This document shows, piece after piece, positions 34,784-46,002 of a DNA stretch of 64,000 bases; position 1 is the stretch's first letter; each line of letters begins with the position of its first letter. Source of the stretch: Cladorrhinum sp. PSN259 (lineage: Eukaryota; Ascomycota; Sordariomycetes; Sordariales; Podosporaceae); the NCBI GenBank assembly GCA_033725935.1, contig MU867102.1, positions 186,001 through 250,000 of the forward strand, written 5' to 3'. A program made the position numbers and the translations under genes. The notes under the pieces are model-generated. The model had not been told where the DNA came from. It did not search any database and was given only the letters and a program-made list of their open reading frames with translations.

Positions 34784-35829
34784 GGCGGCGGCCGCGGAGG
34801 CGGCGGGTGGAGGGTGGACGGCGAAAGAGTGGGGTCTGGAGACTATCGGGGGCTTTCTTCAGAGCATTGATAAGAAAGGCTCAATCATAGAAGATGGACT
34901 CTCAATGAGATGAAACGATTGCAGGGTATATAGTTGCTGCGTGTCTGCACTTTGGGTGTCGTCCTTGCTGCATTGGTGTTGGAAGAAGGAACGGATGGGC
35001 TTCGCCGAATTGGTGGTGCAGCGGTACCCGAAGCAAGGCTCTGTCGGCCCCGCTGTTAGCGCACCTCATTCGTGCCATACTAATGCGCACCTTTCATGCG
35101 CATCATGTTTAACAGATTCCTGGATCACGCACCAAACTTGTTCCGAGCTTTCCATTTCCCTCGGGCAAAAGGCGGATGGTCCCAAAGGGGAATCTCCGCC
35201 CCCACTTTCACCTCAACCACACACCTGCCGCTACCACACCGTCGGGTCTTTTGTTTCTGTGACTAGTTTGGCCCAGTCTCCCATCATTTCGATATTTACA
35301 TTTCGATCAAGGATCAACTCGTCGAGAGTCAAGGTCCTTTAACTTACTCGTATTTGGTACACGCACAATCCGGCCCGGAATCCGTCGATATTCATCAGCA
35401 GTGCATGCAGAGAGCTGCACATTCCTATGACTTATCACTAAACATCTCGAAGAAATTCTCCAATTTGACCGGTTAACCGATGTTCACCCGAAGGACTTTG
35501 CGCTGCCTTGGTCATGTCACATAACGACGGGCTCCGCCCCGCCAACCCGAAGATGACATCTCCTAATCGAGCACTTCCGACCTTGAAGGCATCGGTGTGT
35601 TTGGAACATAGCGGGGCGTGTTCCCGGTGGCTTTGTTGAGGATGGCATGCAGCTGGGAGAGACCACGCGGATATAATGCCGTGTTGTGGTCTGTCCCTCC
35701 ATCACTTCTCTAACTGTGTTCACCCCAGAGGTCCGAAACAAAACATAAGCAACATACAGAAATACTCTGCCGCAACCATACTTGACCCTTCAAACTATTA
35801 CCACTTCTCCAGGTTCATACGTCACCATC
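34784..35829. other. Intergenic, divergent promoter region
   Basis: This 1.05-kb gap lies between the divergent regulator and DUF1479 gene. Open frames here are short and without domains. CGG-like triplets are present, but I could not define a site. Confidence 0.4.
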
Positions 35830-37418
35830 ATGTTCGTCCAACGGCTCCCGAAGGAGCCATGGCGGCACTGCCATTCCCTTTATCTCCAACACACAAACTC
35901 TCGGCTCATCTCGTCCATGTCGTCGATGACATCGATGAGTTCTGTTAGCGTTAACAAACGGGAAGGCAACATCTCAGACGCGTTTGCCTCTCTCTCCGGC
36001 GCAAACCCCGAACCCCTTCCCGACCGCTTCCGCCAACTGAAACTGTCTCTTGCCAAGAACCACGAATCATCCATCATCTCATCCTGGAAGCGCCTTCTTG
36101 ACACCCTCCGCAAGGAAAATGAACTCATCTCCCGTTTCGGCCCATCCATTATCCCTTCCATACCATTCAGCAAGAACCTCGTCGATGAACTCCACTCGCA
36201 AAAGGCCGAGATACAGAAACGAGGAGTCGCAGTCATCCGCGGTGTCATTCCAGAGGATGAGGCGAGAGCGTACAAGTTCGAGATCGAAGAATATGTGCGA
36301 CAGAACCCACACACAAAGGGATTTCCAGCTACCAATCCTCAGGTGTTGGAACTGTACTGGAGTGCGTCACAGGTGAGGGCAAGGGCACATCCTGCGTTAT
36401 TAGAGACCCAGAAGGCTCTCATGTCGCTCTGGCATGCCTCGTCAGAGACACCAGTATCTGTCAAGACGCCGCTCATGTATGCTGATCGGTTGAGAATTCG
36501 ACAGCCAGGTGATGCTCAATTTGCATTGGGACCGCATGTGGATGGCGGCAGTGTCGAGAGATGGGAGAAACAAGGATATGGACTGGGAGGTGTGTACGAC
36601 TCGATTTTCCAAGGAGAATGGGAAAAAGGGTATGACGCGTTTGATCCTACCGGCCGAGTGGGAGCGGTAACAAATTTGTACGATGGGTTGGGTGCTTGCA
36701 GTATGTTTAGGATGTTTCAAGGATGGATGAGCATGAGTAACGTCAAGCCGGGCGAGGGCACTTTGCAGGTTTATCCGCTTGTGAAAGAAGGACTGGTGTA
36801 TATCTTGTTAAGACCTTTCTTTAGAGCGAAAAGACTGGGCAGGATTCAAGAAGGTTACTTGGAGGAAGACAACTGGGAGTTTACAGGTGGAGAGAAGATG
36901 GAGAGCGCGTTGCAGGGGGCGACGCCTGGACATGGGCAGGAGATGAATGAGGAGTTGCACCCCCACTTGGAACTGGGAAGGACGATGGTGAATGTGCCGG
37001 AGGTGAGGCCAGGGGATTATGTGGTTTGGCATTGTGATAGTAAGTATCTTTGGCCGTACAAAGAGAGACTTCAGTCTGCTAACGTATAGATTTAGCCATA
37101 CACGCAGTTGATAGGACGCATCACGGAAAATCAGACTCGAGCGTCTTATACATCCCAGTCTGTCCTACCACCGAGTCGAATGCACAATATGTCGCTCGAC
37201 AACGAGCGGCTTTCCTAGAGGGAACACCGGCTCCTGACTTCCCAGGTGGAAAAGGAGAATCCAATCATATCGGGCGTCCAACCGTCGATTACATCAAGAA
37301 GCATTGCAGCGATCTTGGAGTTCAGTCAACTGGCCTGGAGAGGCTGGTCGCGCTCGAGAAGGACACACCGGGAGGGGAGGAAGCAGTCAGGCTGGCAAAC
37401 AAGGTGCTTGGGTTTTAA
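35830..37418 (+). CDS. DUF1479 family protein (putative Fe(II)/2-oxoglutarate-type oxygenase)
   Basis: One intron is placed at 37040-37095, using the second of two possible acceptors because it gives WHCDTIHAVD. An acceptor 6 bp upstream also keeps the frame. The protein has KRGVAVIRGVIPEDEA, then LMYADRLRIRQPGD and GPHVDGGSVERWE. Late it carries RPGDYVVWHCD, HAVDRTHHG and SVLYIPVCPTTESNA. The H-x-D and distal His fit the DUF1479 iron-binding set. Function is not established for the fungal group. The start could also be the ATG at 35917, since the first 29 residues are poorly conserved-looking. The gene is convergent with the DUF1993 gene, 148 bp apart. Confidence 0.85.
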
Positions 37419-37565
37419 TTTTCATACTCGATACCACTTCAATTCGTTCTCTTTCTTGCAATTTTAGCGGCTCCCTTTAGCGCCCTTCTGAAACAAGCTC
37501 ATCATTCATGCTACGCTTTCTTCCATAGCCCTTTTTCCGTTTCGGTGAATCCTTTGTGCAGCATC

Positions 37566-38165
37566 TCACTTCTTCCCAGCATAGGGCTGATCCATATACC
37601 CGCCCACGAACGGCAACAAATAATCTAACTTGCCCAGATCAACGCCCTTGCTCCTCAGGATCGCATAAGCAGTGCAGAGATGAAAATACATGTTCGACAG
37701 CACGAAATCGAACACGAACCCTTCGCTGCTGAAATTAAAAGCGGGTCCCTTCTCCCCGGGCTTCACGATATGAGGGCCCTCGACCACCTTTTGCACGTCC
37801 TCGGCCTTTGCTTCCTCGGTCTCCTTGAGCACCTTTTCCACGTCGGAAATGAGTTCCTCGAGCGACTGGGTGGCATCGGCCTCGTGAAAGCCTGCCCACT
37901 TGTTCTCGCCCGGTTTGGTAGGTGTGATGAGCGCTCGGGCGAAGGATTGGACGATCTGGGCTTGGAAGTGCAGGGGTTGCATGTCGGGATGGATGCGGGC
38001 CTCCGCGGGGTAGGAAGGCGCGTCGTCGGGTTTGGTGGTGGCGGCTTTGGTGAGGATGTGGCGGAGCGTTGTGAGGAGTCGGTGGGACTGAGCGGTTGCG
38101 AGTTGGGCGAGGGCGGGGATGGGGATGGCGTTGGATGGGGTTTGGGGTACCGTCGAAGAAGACAT
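37566..38165 (-). CDS. DUF1993 family protein (DinB-like fold)
   Basis: This is an intronless 199-residue ORF. It shows the helical DUF1993 pattern: ARIHPDMQPLHFQAQIVQSF, then FNFSSEGFVFDFVLSNMYFH and TAYAILRSKGVDLGKLDYL. The family adopts a four-helix DinB-like bundle and has no known reaction. A T-rich run of 18 of 19 bases lies immediately upstream of the ATG (38166-38185 on plus, seen as A on the coding strand). Confidence 0.8.
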   Translation of the reverse strand: MSSSTVPQTPSNAIPIPALAQLATAQSHRLLTTLRHILTKAATTKPDDAPSYPAEARIHPDMQPLHFQAQIVQSFARALITPTKPGENKWAGFHEADATQSLEELISDVEKVLKETEEAKAEDVQKVVEGPHIVKPGEKGPAFNFSSEGFVFDFVLSNMYFHLCTAYAILRSKGVDLGKLDYLLPFVGGYMDQPYAGKK

Positions 38166-39141
38166 TTTTTTTTTTTATTTTTTTTTGGAGGGATGTCAGA
38201 ATGTTTGAGATGTTAAAATTGTTTATTGAACTGAGGCCGGGGCTTTCAGTTCTGAGGAAGAGCTTTTTGTTGAAGGAGGTTGACTGGAGGTTCGTAGTGA
38301 AAGTGGCTGGTTGAGGTAGTAATGATGGAAGTGCAGTCGGTGAAGAGGGGTTAAAGTACTACTTATGCAAACTGATCCATCTACTGTTACACTCTGCCGA
38401 GAGGTTGGAAATCTCTGTGTAACTCGGAATTACAGTTCAGATCGACAAGATGCATGTCTTGATGTCCCACAGCTTCCCTGCGGTCAGGCATAATTTCCCT
38501 GGCGATTGGCTCGGTTGATGAAACCAAAAGACTATTACAACCTCGATTTGTAATAATGGTCAATGGACGGAGGAATATACCCTTGTGCAACGTATGACTA
38601 GGCATACCCGATTCCTATACTCCACGAGCGGGACCGAATATGTCAGTGTGGCATCCGTGCGGCATGTCCAGCGGGTGCAACCGAGCGGGGATGTTTCCTA
38701 CAAATGGGGATAACTGCCGGGATTATGGAAGGCGGAAGGTTGGCTTTGAAATTGAATTACTCAGCTTTTCTAATTGGAAGCCCGATAAAACAGATGGGGT
38801 TGGTAATTGAGGATAGGTATACAGATGCATGGGACTTGTCGTAGACATGACTGGTTTATCTGCCGCTGCTCTGATCGATGGAGGTTATCGCAAACCAAAT
38901 TTGATAATGCAAAGTAGTGCAATTTGTCAAACCATTGGTGATGGTTTAATGAACCAATGTTGACCACCTATGGTGCAGCATCAGCCCTGAGCGCCATAAT
39001 GAGCCTCAAAATGTACTAACCGCCTTGTAATTCCATCTACTCAGACAACGGCGATTGAAGATGCAACTTGATCCGCAAATGCGCAGTTGATTGTTCTGTA
39101 ATAAACCACAAATACGGGGTTGCAGTCACCAAACAATGACA
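38166..39141. other. Intergenic region
   Basis: This is a gap of about 975 bp upstream of the DUF1993 gene and the tRNA. No gene or repeat was recognised. Confidence 0.4.
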
Positions 39142-39230
39142 GGCCGTGTGGTGTAGTGGTAGCATACTTGCTTTGGGCTTCTGCTTTCAGAGTATGCAAG
39201 TGGTCCCAGGTTCGAGCCCTGGCTCGGCCC
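39142..39230 (+). tRNA. tRNA-Pro (UGG) with intron
   Basis: The T arm reads CCAGG-TTCGAGC-CCTGG (39206-39222). The anticodon stem CTTGC (39167-39171) pairs with GCAAG (39196-39200). The anticodon TGG lies at 39174-39176. A 17-nt intron (39178-39194) sits one base after the anticodon, the standard position. The acceptor stem GGCCGTG/CTCGGCC pairs except for one U-U mismatch. The D arm GTGTAGTGGTAGCAT is normal. No CCA is encoded. Confidence 0.9.
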
Positions 39231-39398
39231 CATCATTTTGCAGTTTTAACTCACACCAACGCTCATCTCCTTTTTGCTGCAGAAGACGATGCGTTTTGAG
39301 CGCAGGAGTCACGTGACAAACTTAACGAAAGTTTCTGGGGTGACGGGAATGTTGATACCCCTGAAGTTGAAAACACCGCGCCATGTCGTTGCCTCCCC

Positions 39399-39415
39399 CC
39401 CCCCCCGGGGGGGTT

Positions 39416-39446
<31 letters not shown>

Positions 39447-39662
39447 GGTGGAAAAAAAAAAAAAAAAAGGGTCTGTAGTATATTAAGACTAGTATTGGCG
39501 CGCCGGGGGGGAGACCTTGNNNNNNNNNNGGCGTGTGTCCGAGCCAAACACTCCCCATTGGTGTGGGGGGGGGGGGTTTTTTTACCCCCCGTTTTTTTAA
39601 CCCCCCCCCCCGCGGCGGCGCCCCCCCCCCCCCCCTTTTTTTTTTTTGGGGGGGGGGGGGGG
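39399..39662. other. Assembly gap (10 N) flanked by artificial-looking homopolymers
   Basis: Ten N occupy 39520-39529. Both flanks consist of runs of C, G, T and A of 7-20 bases in alternation. This is unlike any other part of the window and looks like poor gap-edge sequence rather than biology. Any protein read through here is meaningless. The order and distance of the two sides depend on the scaffold join. Confidence 0.85.
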
Positions 39663-40462
39663 AGGGCTCCACTTATCAAAATACCAGAGACCATTGACTT
39701 GTACATACCGGGTTCACACGTCATGGTAAAGTAATATCGCCCGCACAAATCCTTCATAGTAATCCGTTAATTTTTGCTGCTTGTCGACGTCCTCACGGTA
39801 TTCAGAGATAAAAAAAATTTAATGATAGTCAGAACGATGTGAAAGCAATACATATTCCCGTTAGAGGCCCAGCGCCAGCTAAGTATGGAAGCGTAATTGA
39901 ACCGCGTTCTTGCGTGCGATTCTCGAAACAGTGCTAATTGGCTGGCTGCCTGTCGCGGTAAAGACAATGGGATCAGTTTGTTGAATTCTATTCAAGTTAA
40001 CGAACGATTGATCAATTGAGTTTGTGTGAGTCTCGAGACTGAAGGGCCTTGAGCAATAACCTCGGAGTGGCGAGATCCAACAATTGCACTGATCTGTGCT
40101 AATTTTCCGCCAGTTAGCCCCAGTTGCCGTGCAGGATGCGTAGTACTGGTAGCCCAAATCACACAGAGCTCCACTGCAGTGAAGCACCTAAAAGGTCGCA
40201 TTATGAAATTGGATAGAACCCTGTACATATACGTGTGTATGAAAGAAATGGGATTGTGCAACAGCGGCAGGATCATAGGCAAAATACTCATATCACACAG
40301 TTTCCCCTGTTGATTGTTTCTGGGGCTCATGCTGCCACAATACCGGTATATTGTTAATTGTCTAGCTCTCCTCCCAACTGATCAAACGGACCGTTGTTAA
40401 TTGAGATTTCTGGATGAATTCTGTATCTCATTGCGTGCAAGGATTTCCCCGGGGTGTGGTAT
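39663..40462. other. Intergenic region right of the gap
   Basis: These 800 bp contain no recognised gene. Confidence 0.35.
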
Positions 40463-41266
40463 TCAGTTGTCTTCCCGTCCAGTCCCCAACAAGCTCCGAA
40501 TTTGATCAGCCGGGGCGCCCAGCTTTTCCAGTTGATAGACGAGAAAAGCCAGGCTGATATCGGCCCACTCTGCGGCAGTTACTGCGTTAGCACTCATTCG
40601 CGCTATAAAAGCTTGTTCGAATTCCATGTATGTACCTTTCGCCCATGGCTTACCGACGGGATTGTATACCTCGTTAGTGTCCCAGGCCCTTCGTGTACGG
40701 TAGATGATCGGGAAAATCTCCTGGAATGCTGCCCTCAACATGGCGTCCGCAGGGCTAGGGGCGTTTTCGACGTTGATGCGCCTGTGTCTTCTCATACAAT
40801 GGTCTTGGTAATCTTGAGTTCTTGACGAGACCAATGCCATGATAGCATGGCCCCTGGCGAGTCTGAGGAGCGCTGTGCGGACACGATCATCCGACTCACA
40901 TACGGCGCTAAGCAGACACTCTTTGCACTTCGCGATGCGGTGGGCTCTGACGCTGGCGGCTCTGACTGAGGGATTGTCCGCTCTGGTTGGGTCTTCCGGG
41001 CAGTGAGCCAGCCAACTTGCGCGCCAGGTGGGGTCATCCTCTGGATCGCACTCGAAAATAATGTCGAGCGGGTCCTTGATCTGTCCGCCGACCGTCGAGA
41101 GACCGAGATAGTCGAGCAGGTGCTGGGGCGGCTCTGGGCCGCGACCTTCGCGCATCAAGCTAACAAGTTCATCCTCCCAAGCAGGGCGTTGGGCATTTGG
41201 GCCGTCGACATGGATGTATAGGCTTTTCGGTGTATCCGGATGGAACTCAAAATTGAAATCGACCAT
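40463..41266 (-). CDS. Hypothetical protein, 267 residues
   Basis: I do not recognise the family. The frame is open from an ATG at 41266 in a good context to a stop at 40463-40465. The protein begins MVDFNFEFHPDTPKSLYIHV, is acidic, and has two CxxC-spaced or near Cys (KCKECLLSAVC) in a helical middle part. The C-terminal 60 residues form amphipathic helices (FEQAFIARMSANAVTAAEW, LAFLVYQLEKLG). No signal peptide or membrane segment is seen. It lies between the assembly gap and the first member of the mini-exon family, with which it shares no clear motif. Length and even composition favour a real gene. Confidence 0.55.
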   Translation of the reverse strand: MVDFNFEFHPDTPKSLYIHVDGPNAQRPAWEDELVSLMREGRGPEPPQHLLDYLGLSTVGGQIKDPLDIIFECDPEDDPTWRASWLAHCPEDPTRADNPSVRAASVRAHRIAKCKECLLSAVCESDDRVRTALLRLARGHAIMALVSSRTQDYQDHCMRRHRRINVENAPSPADAMLRAAFQEIFPIIYRTRRAWDTNEVYNPVGKPWAKGTYMEFEQAFIARMSANAVTAAEWADISLAFLVYQLEKLGAPADQIRSLLGTGREDN

Positions 41267-41831
41267 GGTGTTTCGGGTTGGTGGTAATGGCGACGTGGTT
41301 GTGCGAGGAAAGAGGAAAACAAGAAATTTGGAAAGAGGACTGCCATTTTATGACCCAGATTGGCAAATCTGGTGCGGGCTTGATTCATAGACTTCGCATA
41401 GACGACTGCTGTTGAATTTTGGGTTGCGCTCAGCCCACAGGGTTCAAACCTGCCGCCCACACCCACAACTGCACATGAGCTTTTCAGCCTGTAAGCCACG
41501 AGTAGACGGCGAACTCGAAAAGTCACCGACAGGGCGCAAGCCCCATTTGACTCGATCTCTCTCAAACTATCAATTCAAATGCGCAGCACCAAGGTCATGG
41601 CGTCATTGAAAATTGATAGCAGTCCCGATACCAAACCTATTTTTATTGCTATCAACCGTGACGTACCAGCCAACTGGTCCTTCTTGGTTCGGCGTTTCGC
41701 CTCCATTGCGGCTATTGACTCGGACGAGCCTAGCATGATAACCAACATACCACCCAAAACCAACCTGTTGTGTTTGTAAGAGCTGCAATGAGGAGATATC
41801 ATGGGACTTGTGTACGTTGAGCGCCTGTTAC
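41267..41831. other. Intergenic region
   Basis: This is the upstream region of the 267-residue protein gene and the downstream region of the first family member. A 60-codon plus frame starting at 41600 has no recognisable feature. Confidence 0.35.
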
Positions 41832-42651
41832 CTAGCGCCAGGCCTTGTCAACCAATGTGCTCTTGTCGTTGGACGCAGAAGACGTGGTAGTAGTTCCTCG
41901 CTTGATATTAGGCTTGCTATCGTCGAGGTTTTGGTTTGGAAGGACTTTAGTATCTTCTGTTGACTCGATGTGATTACTGATCCGCGGAACGAGAGGCATT
42001 GGGTTGAGGACTTCCCAGTCCGAGTCAAGATCGTGGCTGACGGTAGTTGGTTCGGCCGTGTAGTTGTCAATGATTTCTATGAATGAAGAGCGATATATCA
42101 GTTTCTGAACAATATTGACGACGAACAAATAGGTAACTATGTGATGCACAACTCACGGTAACCAGCATCTTGCAACGCCGTACGTTCAGCGGCCACAGCC
42201 ATCTGATGCTCAGCCTCATTGGCAATAGCGACGAACATCTTCGACTTTACGATAGCCTCAATCTCGAAACTGCAGGGCGGATGGGAGCCTCCATATCGCC
42301 TGGTTTCGTTTTTGGCGATGGTCAAGTAGATCTCGGCCTCGTCGGCAGCTGCACGCGCGTCGTCGAGAATCTCCCAGTGGGGGTATCCGGCCTCAGCAGC
42401 GCTGGTGACAAATTTTCGAGCAATTGTCTGATATGCGGCATGGTCTGGATAGAAGACGTTCCCATCTGAGAAGAGGAGAGGGCCTGTAAAACAATTCTCG
42501 CCGTTAGTCGATCGCCCACGTGTAGTATATTCGACTAGCTAGCTTCCAAGAAGAGTCTCACGCATCTGATTCCAATCGAGGATTGCTGTTTTTCGCATCA
42601 TGTCAGCCTTGTGTAGTTAACGAGTAGCTAGAGGAAAAGAGGTTTACCCAT
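41832..42651 (-). CDS. Mini-exon paralogous family, copy A (long form)
   Basis: The family is unrecognised. Exons are 42651-42648 (ATGG only), 42585-42562 (24 nt), 42483-42157 and 42076-41832, all joined in phase 1, giving 199 residues. The 24-nt exon encodes AILDWNQMR. Exon 3 reads LLFSDGNVFYPDHAAYQTIA, then SAAEAGYPHWE and, at its end, ALQDAGY. The last exon reads IIDNYTAEP and DLDSDWEVLNPMPLVPR. The same blocks recur in copies B, C and H nearby. The protein is helical and soluble, with no signal peptide, membrane segment or catalytic motif that I can see. Splicing is inferred from GT-AG sites and from the match between copies. Confidence 0.65.
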
Positions 42652-43571
42652 GACTGAGAGATACTTGTCGCGACCGATTATTGGTGGGATATATTCGGAA
42701 GGAAAGACGTTGGTGGAAGGAAAGAGGAGGAAAATGGTTAGGGGCGATGGGAAATTTATAGGCCAACAGTCGAGACGGTTGAGATCTCGGCGACGACGAA
42801 AAGCCTGCAGCGGAGACCGGAGGGTAGCAAGAGAGATGGGATGGAAACTCGCTGTAGCGGCCCCAATGTTGCCATTTTCCGCTTCGCAGTTTCGTAAATT
42901 TATTTCAAGACAGAATTTGACAAGCTCCATCAATTGGAGGTGCTCTTCTCGTCAAAACAACAAAATTCGAACTTAAAAGTTGAAAGATCACGATCCTATT
43001 GCAATTCCTTCTCTTCTATGGCTCAAAATTTGGTTCCCCATCGTGGGGCATTTTACATGTCACCACTACTTTCAGTGCAGAAATGCATTCATAACAATAT
43101 CTGTCATTATCGTTGCAAGCTTCAGGCTATATATAAAGATTTATGCCCTCATAACCCCAGCCATTACCAGCGACCAGGCAAGTCAACATCACTTCAAGTT
43201 CCGCATCATTGACTGACAGTAATGTCAAAACGAATGACACCTCGCTCCTCTCACCACTTTTCTAGGTTGGGCCGTGTAGGTATTGACATGGCTGGAAAGG
43301 GGTGGCTTCGTCAGTTTATGTGCACAATAACATGGATTCATCTTGATGTCAGAACTTCTCACCTTAGCCGTCGTCCTGAAGAGCAGTGGTCTCACAAGCC
43401 AAAAAATTTGATGCTCGACCTCATTGATGATTCAGAGCAACAGTGCATGTTTTACCGTGATTTCGATGCCAAGGAGTGTATTTCCTTTCCTACATGTACG
43501 CTGCTGTCAACCAGCCTCTCTTCAGCCGTCGCGCTTGGCTTTGTTGGCAACAGGGCCCGCATTATCTAGAG
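42652..43571. other. Intergenic region between family copies A and B
   Basis: This region holds the promoter of copy A on the minus strand. Several open frames of 78-115 codons on plus (for example 43222-43569) have no domain and were not called. Confidence 0.35.
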
Positions 43572-43836
43572 TCACCAGAGTTCGTAGCCCGCTTGAGTCG
43601 CATCGTCAATGAACCTGCGTGCAAGACTGATTTGTTGGTATTCAGTTAGCGGGGCATTCTTGCCATTTGCGAAAATTGTAGCGCCTAACGAAGAGATGTC
43701 AGTAGATTGTCTGGCACACGAGCCATGCTTAGGACGGCGTCAAACGTACACATGGATCTCCAGTTGAATAAGGCTATTTTTTTCCAGTGTCAGTGCTATG
43801 TCGGTAACGAAACCGAGTGGAAGAAAACCTACCCAT
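43572..43836 (-). pseudogene. Mini-exon paralogous family, copy B (truncated)
   Basis: The gene layout matches copy A exactly: exon 1 is ATGG (43836-43833), exon 2 is 24 nt (43773-43750, ALFNWRSMC) and exon 3 starts at 43684. Exon 3 reads ATIFANGKNAPLTEYQQ and then FIDDATQAGYELW before TGA at 43572-43574. That is 46 residues instead of about 199. The stop falls where copy A continues WEILDDAR. Nothing of the second half is seen downstream. It is probably a dead copy, or a short protein of unknown use. Confidence 0.6.
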
Positions 43837-44996
43837 TTTGTCGACAGATCGGAAAGATCTCTTCGACTGGACCTGACCTATAATACATTTTGGGGGTTCG
43901 AGTCTCGGCTAGGATGTAAGACCTTATCTATAAAAGTTTTCTTGAAGGGTATAGAATAGAAAAAAACGTCGATGTTATAACCGGACAATTTGAAGAGACC
44001 TAATAATATCAACTGGGATTTCTTCGGCGTAACCTTCCTCGTCTGCGACGCAAGAGGTGCCGCCGCCAACGCCAAATATCTGCAGTTAAAGCCTGGCCTA
44101 TCCCTCGCACAGGCTAGGGCAGACGCAGCTATTAGATACGATAGGTCCGAGTTGGAACGGGTACAAACTTATAATATCAGCGTACTTGTCGCTTAGGCTA
44201 GAGCCAGACTGGTCCGCCACCTGCACGCGCGACAAGGAACAACCTCAGTATCCCGCCGTCCCTGGTACTCCTAACCTAGCGGGTAACAGACCTGTGGGGC
44301 AGGACGACATCGTCCGAGTCGAAGATCATAACGACCCAGTGGAGTTTGTGAAAGGGGCCTTCGCAGCTGGGGGAAGAAAACCGGCGTATCCGGCCCGGCC
44401 CGACGGTCCCCGACTGCAGCGCGACCAAAATTGTCACGGTGGGGGGCTGGGATGCAGTGCGCTCCTGACGATTGGGATTTGGATGAAAACATGAAGTTAG
44501 CAAGTCTGCAGCCTGAGGGGCCCGAATCTTATTGAGCGTTGCCGGTTGAATGTAGTCCTGATGAAAATTTGACTTGAGATGTTGTGAAAAGCCATCGACA
44601 GCAGACACCTTACGCCTGATCAACACATTCACACAGCCAACCATTATGAGATCCTTCACCCACACTCCAAGGTTAGATTTGGGGATATCAGCCCTGCCCA
44701 GAGTCCTATCCAGCAACGAAGACTTCTCTATCCAATCGTCTTGGACCACATGTCTCTCGTTTCGAATGTCATATCGGAGTTTATCTTTATTGTTTTTGTC
44801 CACGACCTCCCACTCTGTATGAAGAAAAGAGGATCTATAGGGCCATTTGTTCGTTGCTATCCCGGGATTTTTGACTTGAAAAATTCAATTCGTGCTCCTT
44901 CGGTAAATCAGGCTAGTCATCGATCCCCCAACCTATAGTTTCTATGTACTTGATGTTCCTATTGCCTAACGCCATAACTTGTCCACGGAAGAAGTC
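43837..44996. other. Intergenic, decayed-looking sequence
   Basis: A plus-strand reading from 43990 to about 44230 (ARGAAANAKYLQLKPG, QARADAAIRYDRSELERV) looks coding-like but is cut by an in-frame stop and continues in other frames. It could be an old transposon or gene fragment. I cannot name it. Confidence 0.3.
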
Positions 44997-45314
44997 TTAG
45001 ATAGCTGGAGTTGACTTTGTAGTGGACTGGTTCACAGTCGTGGCGAGGGTGGTACCCTGGACCGCGGCTGTCTCTGCATTCGTGGAGGGGACAACGATAC
45101 ACAGCTCTTGTTCCGCTAACTCCCGATCGGACTCATCGATAGTCTTAGCTGCAGCGCTTGGTAACTTCTAGGAATCAGGCCGGTAATTTGCTGATTAACA
45201 GAATCCTCACTCTGCGTCAAGTGAGAATCATGGCGGGGGACGAGGGGCAACGCAGCGATCACCTCCCAGTCGGAGTCAATCTCGTTGTGACGGTGTGGGT
45301 GTTGCCGTAGTTGT
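44997..45314 (-). pseudogene. Mini-exon paralogous family, copy H (last-exon remnant)
   Basis: Directly after a possible acceptor (TATCAG, ending at 45315) the minus strand reads DNYGNTHTVTT and then, one frame over, EIDSDWEVIAALPLVPRHD. This matches the last exon of copy A (DLDSDWEVLNPMPLVPR). A further shift leads to AKTIDESDRELAEQEL and a Ser/Thr-rich tail ending at TAA 44997-44999. At least two frame changes are needed, so it is a broken copy. No convincing exons 1-3 were found upstream. Confidence 0.55.
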
Positions 45315-46002
45315 CTGATACTTTACCGTCTACGAGGCTGTGCAAGCATGCCGCGCGCTTGTACCACTACGGGGGGCGCATCCGCCGTGGGGTGTCCTGT
45401 CTGCTACCAGGAGTCGCCAGAGCGTGTCCGGGACGCGGTTCTCGGTGTCTTTGGTTTTATTCCAGCCTGGCCTGAATACCCATTCGCCTGTGATCACGCC
45501 GCCGGGCATCACGTCTGATTGTTTTGAAAGTCAAATTTAGTAAAGTACAAGATGCGGTTGAGGTGCTGTGAGTTAGCGGTGCTATTTGAGGCCTGTGCCA
45601 CGGGTATCGCCTCAGAGTAACGGAAAGAAGTATTTAGATATATTTGCCACGTACATTTCTGGGCTCGTTTTCTCCTTCGCGCTCGGGTAATTGAATTTGA
45701 GCTTGAGGCAGGCAACCAACTGGCTCGCCAGATGCACTGAGGCCTACCGTTCCCATGCGTATCCCCCCACCCCGCTCTCGTGGTTGGATGATAGGGCACC
45801 ACGCGGATTCGGAATCTTGCATTGTGATTCAAAACACCGCAATCTGGCATTCTGTGAATGGTCAATGTTCTGTGATATTTTCGGGAGATACAGGTCACCA
45901 GATGCCTTCGTTTCAGATATATATTGCCCCAAACGATCACAACTTTCCTTTTAAAACTCGTATCACCCTCCTTTATCCTCGCATCTTGCAGACCTCCCAA
46001 AC
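45315..46002. other. Intergenic region
   Basis: Minus-strand open frames over 45330-46018 overlap this stretch but show neither the family motifs nor any known domain. No gene was called. Confidence 0.3.

Noticed and set aside
39263..39757. Open frames reading through the N gap
   Set aside because: They are made of homopolymer and N-derived residues, an assembly artefact.
43990..44494. Transposon or gene fragment on the plus strand
   Set aside because: It is coding-like in places, but no known domain, repeat ends or continuous frame support a name.
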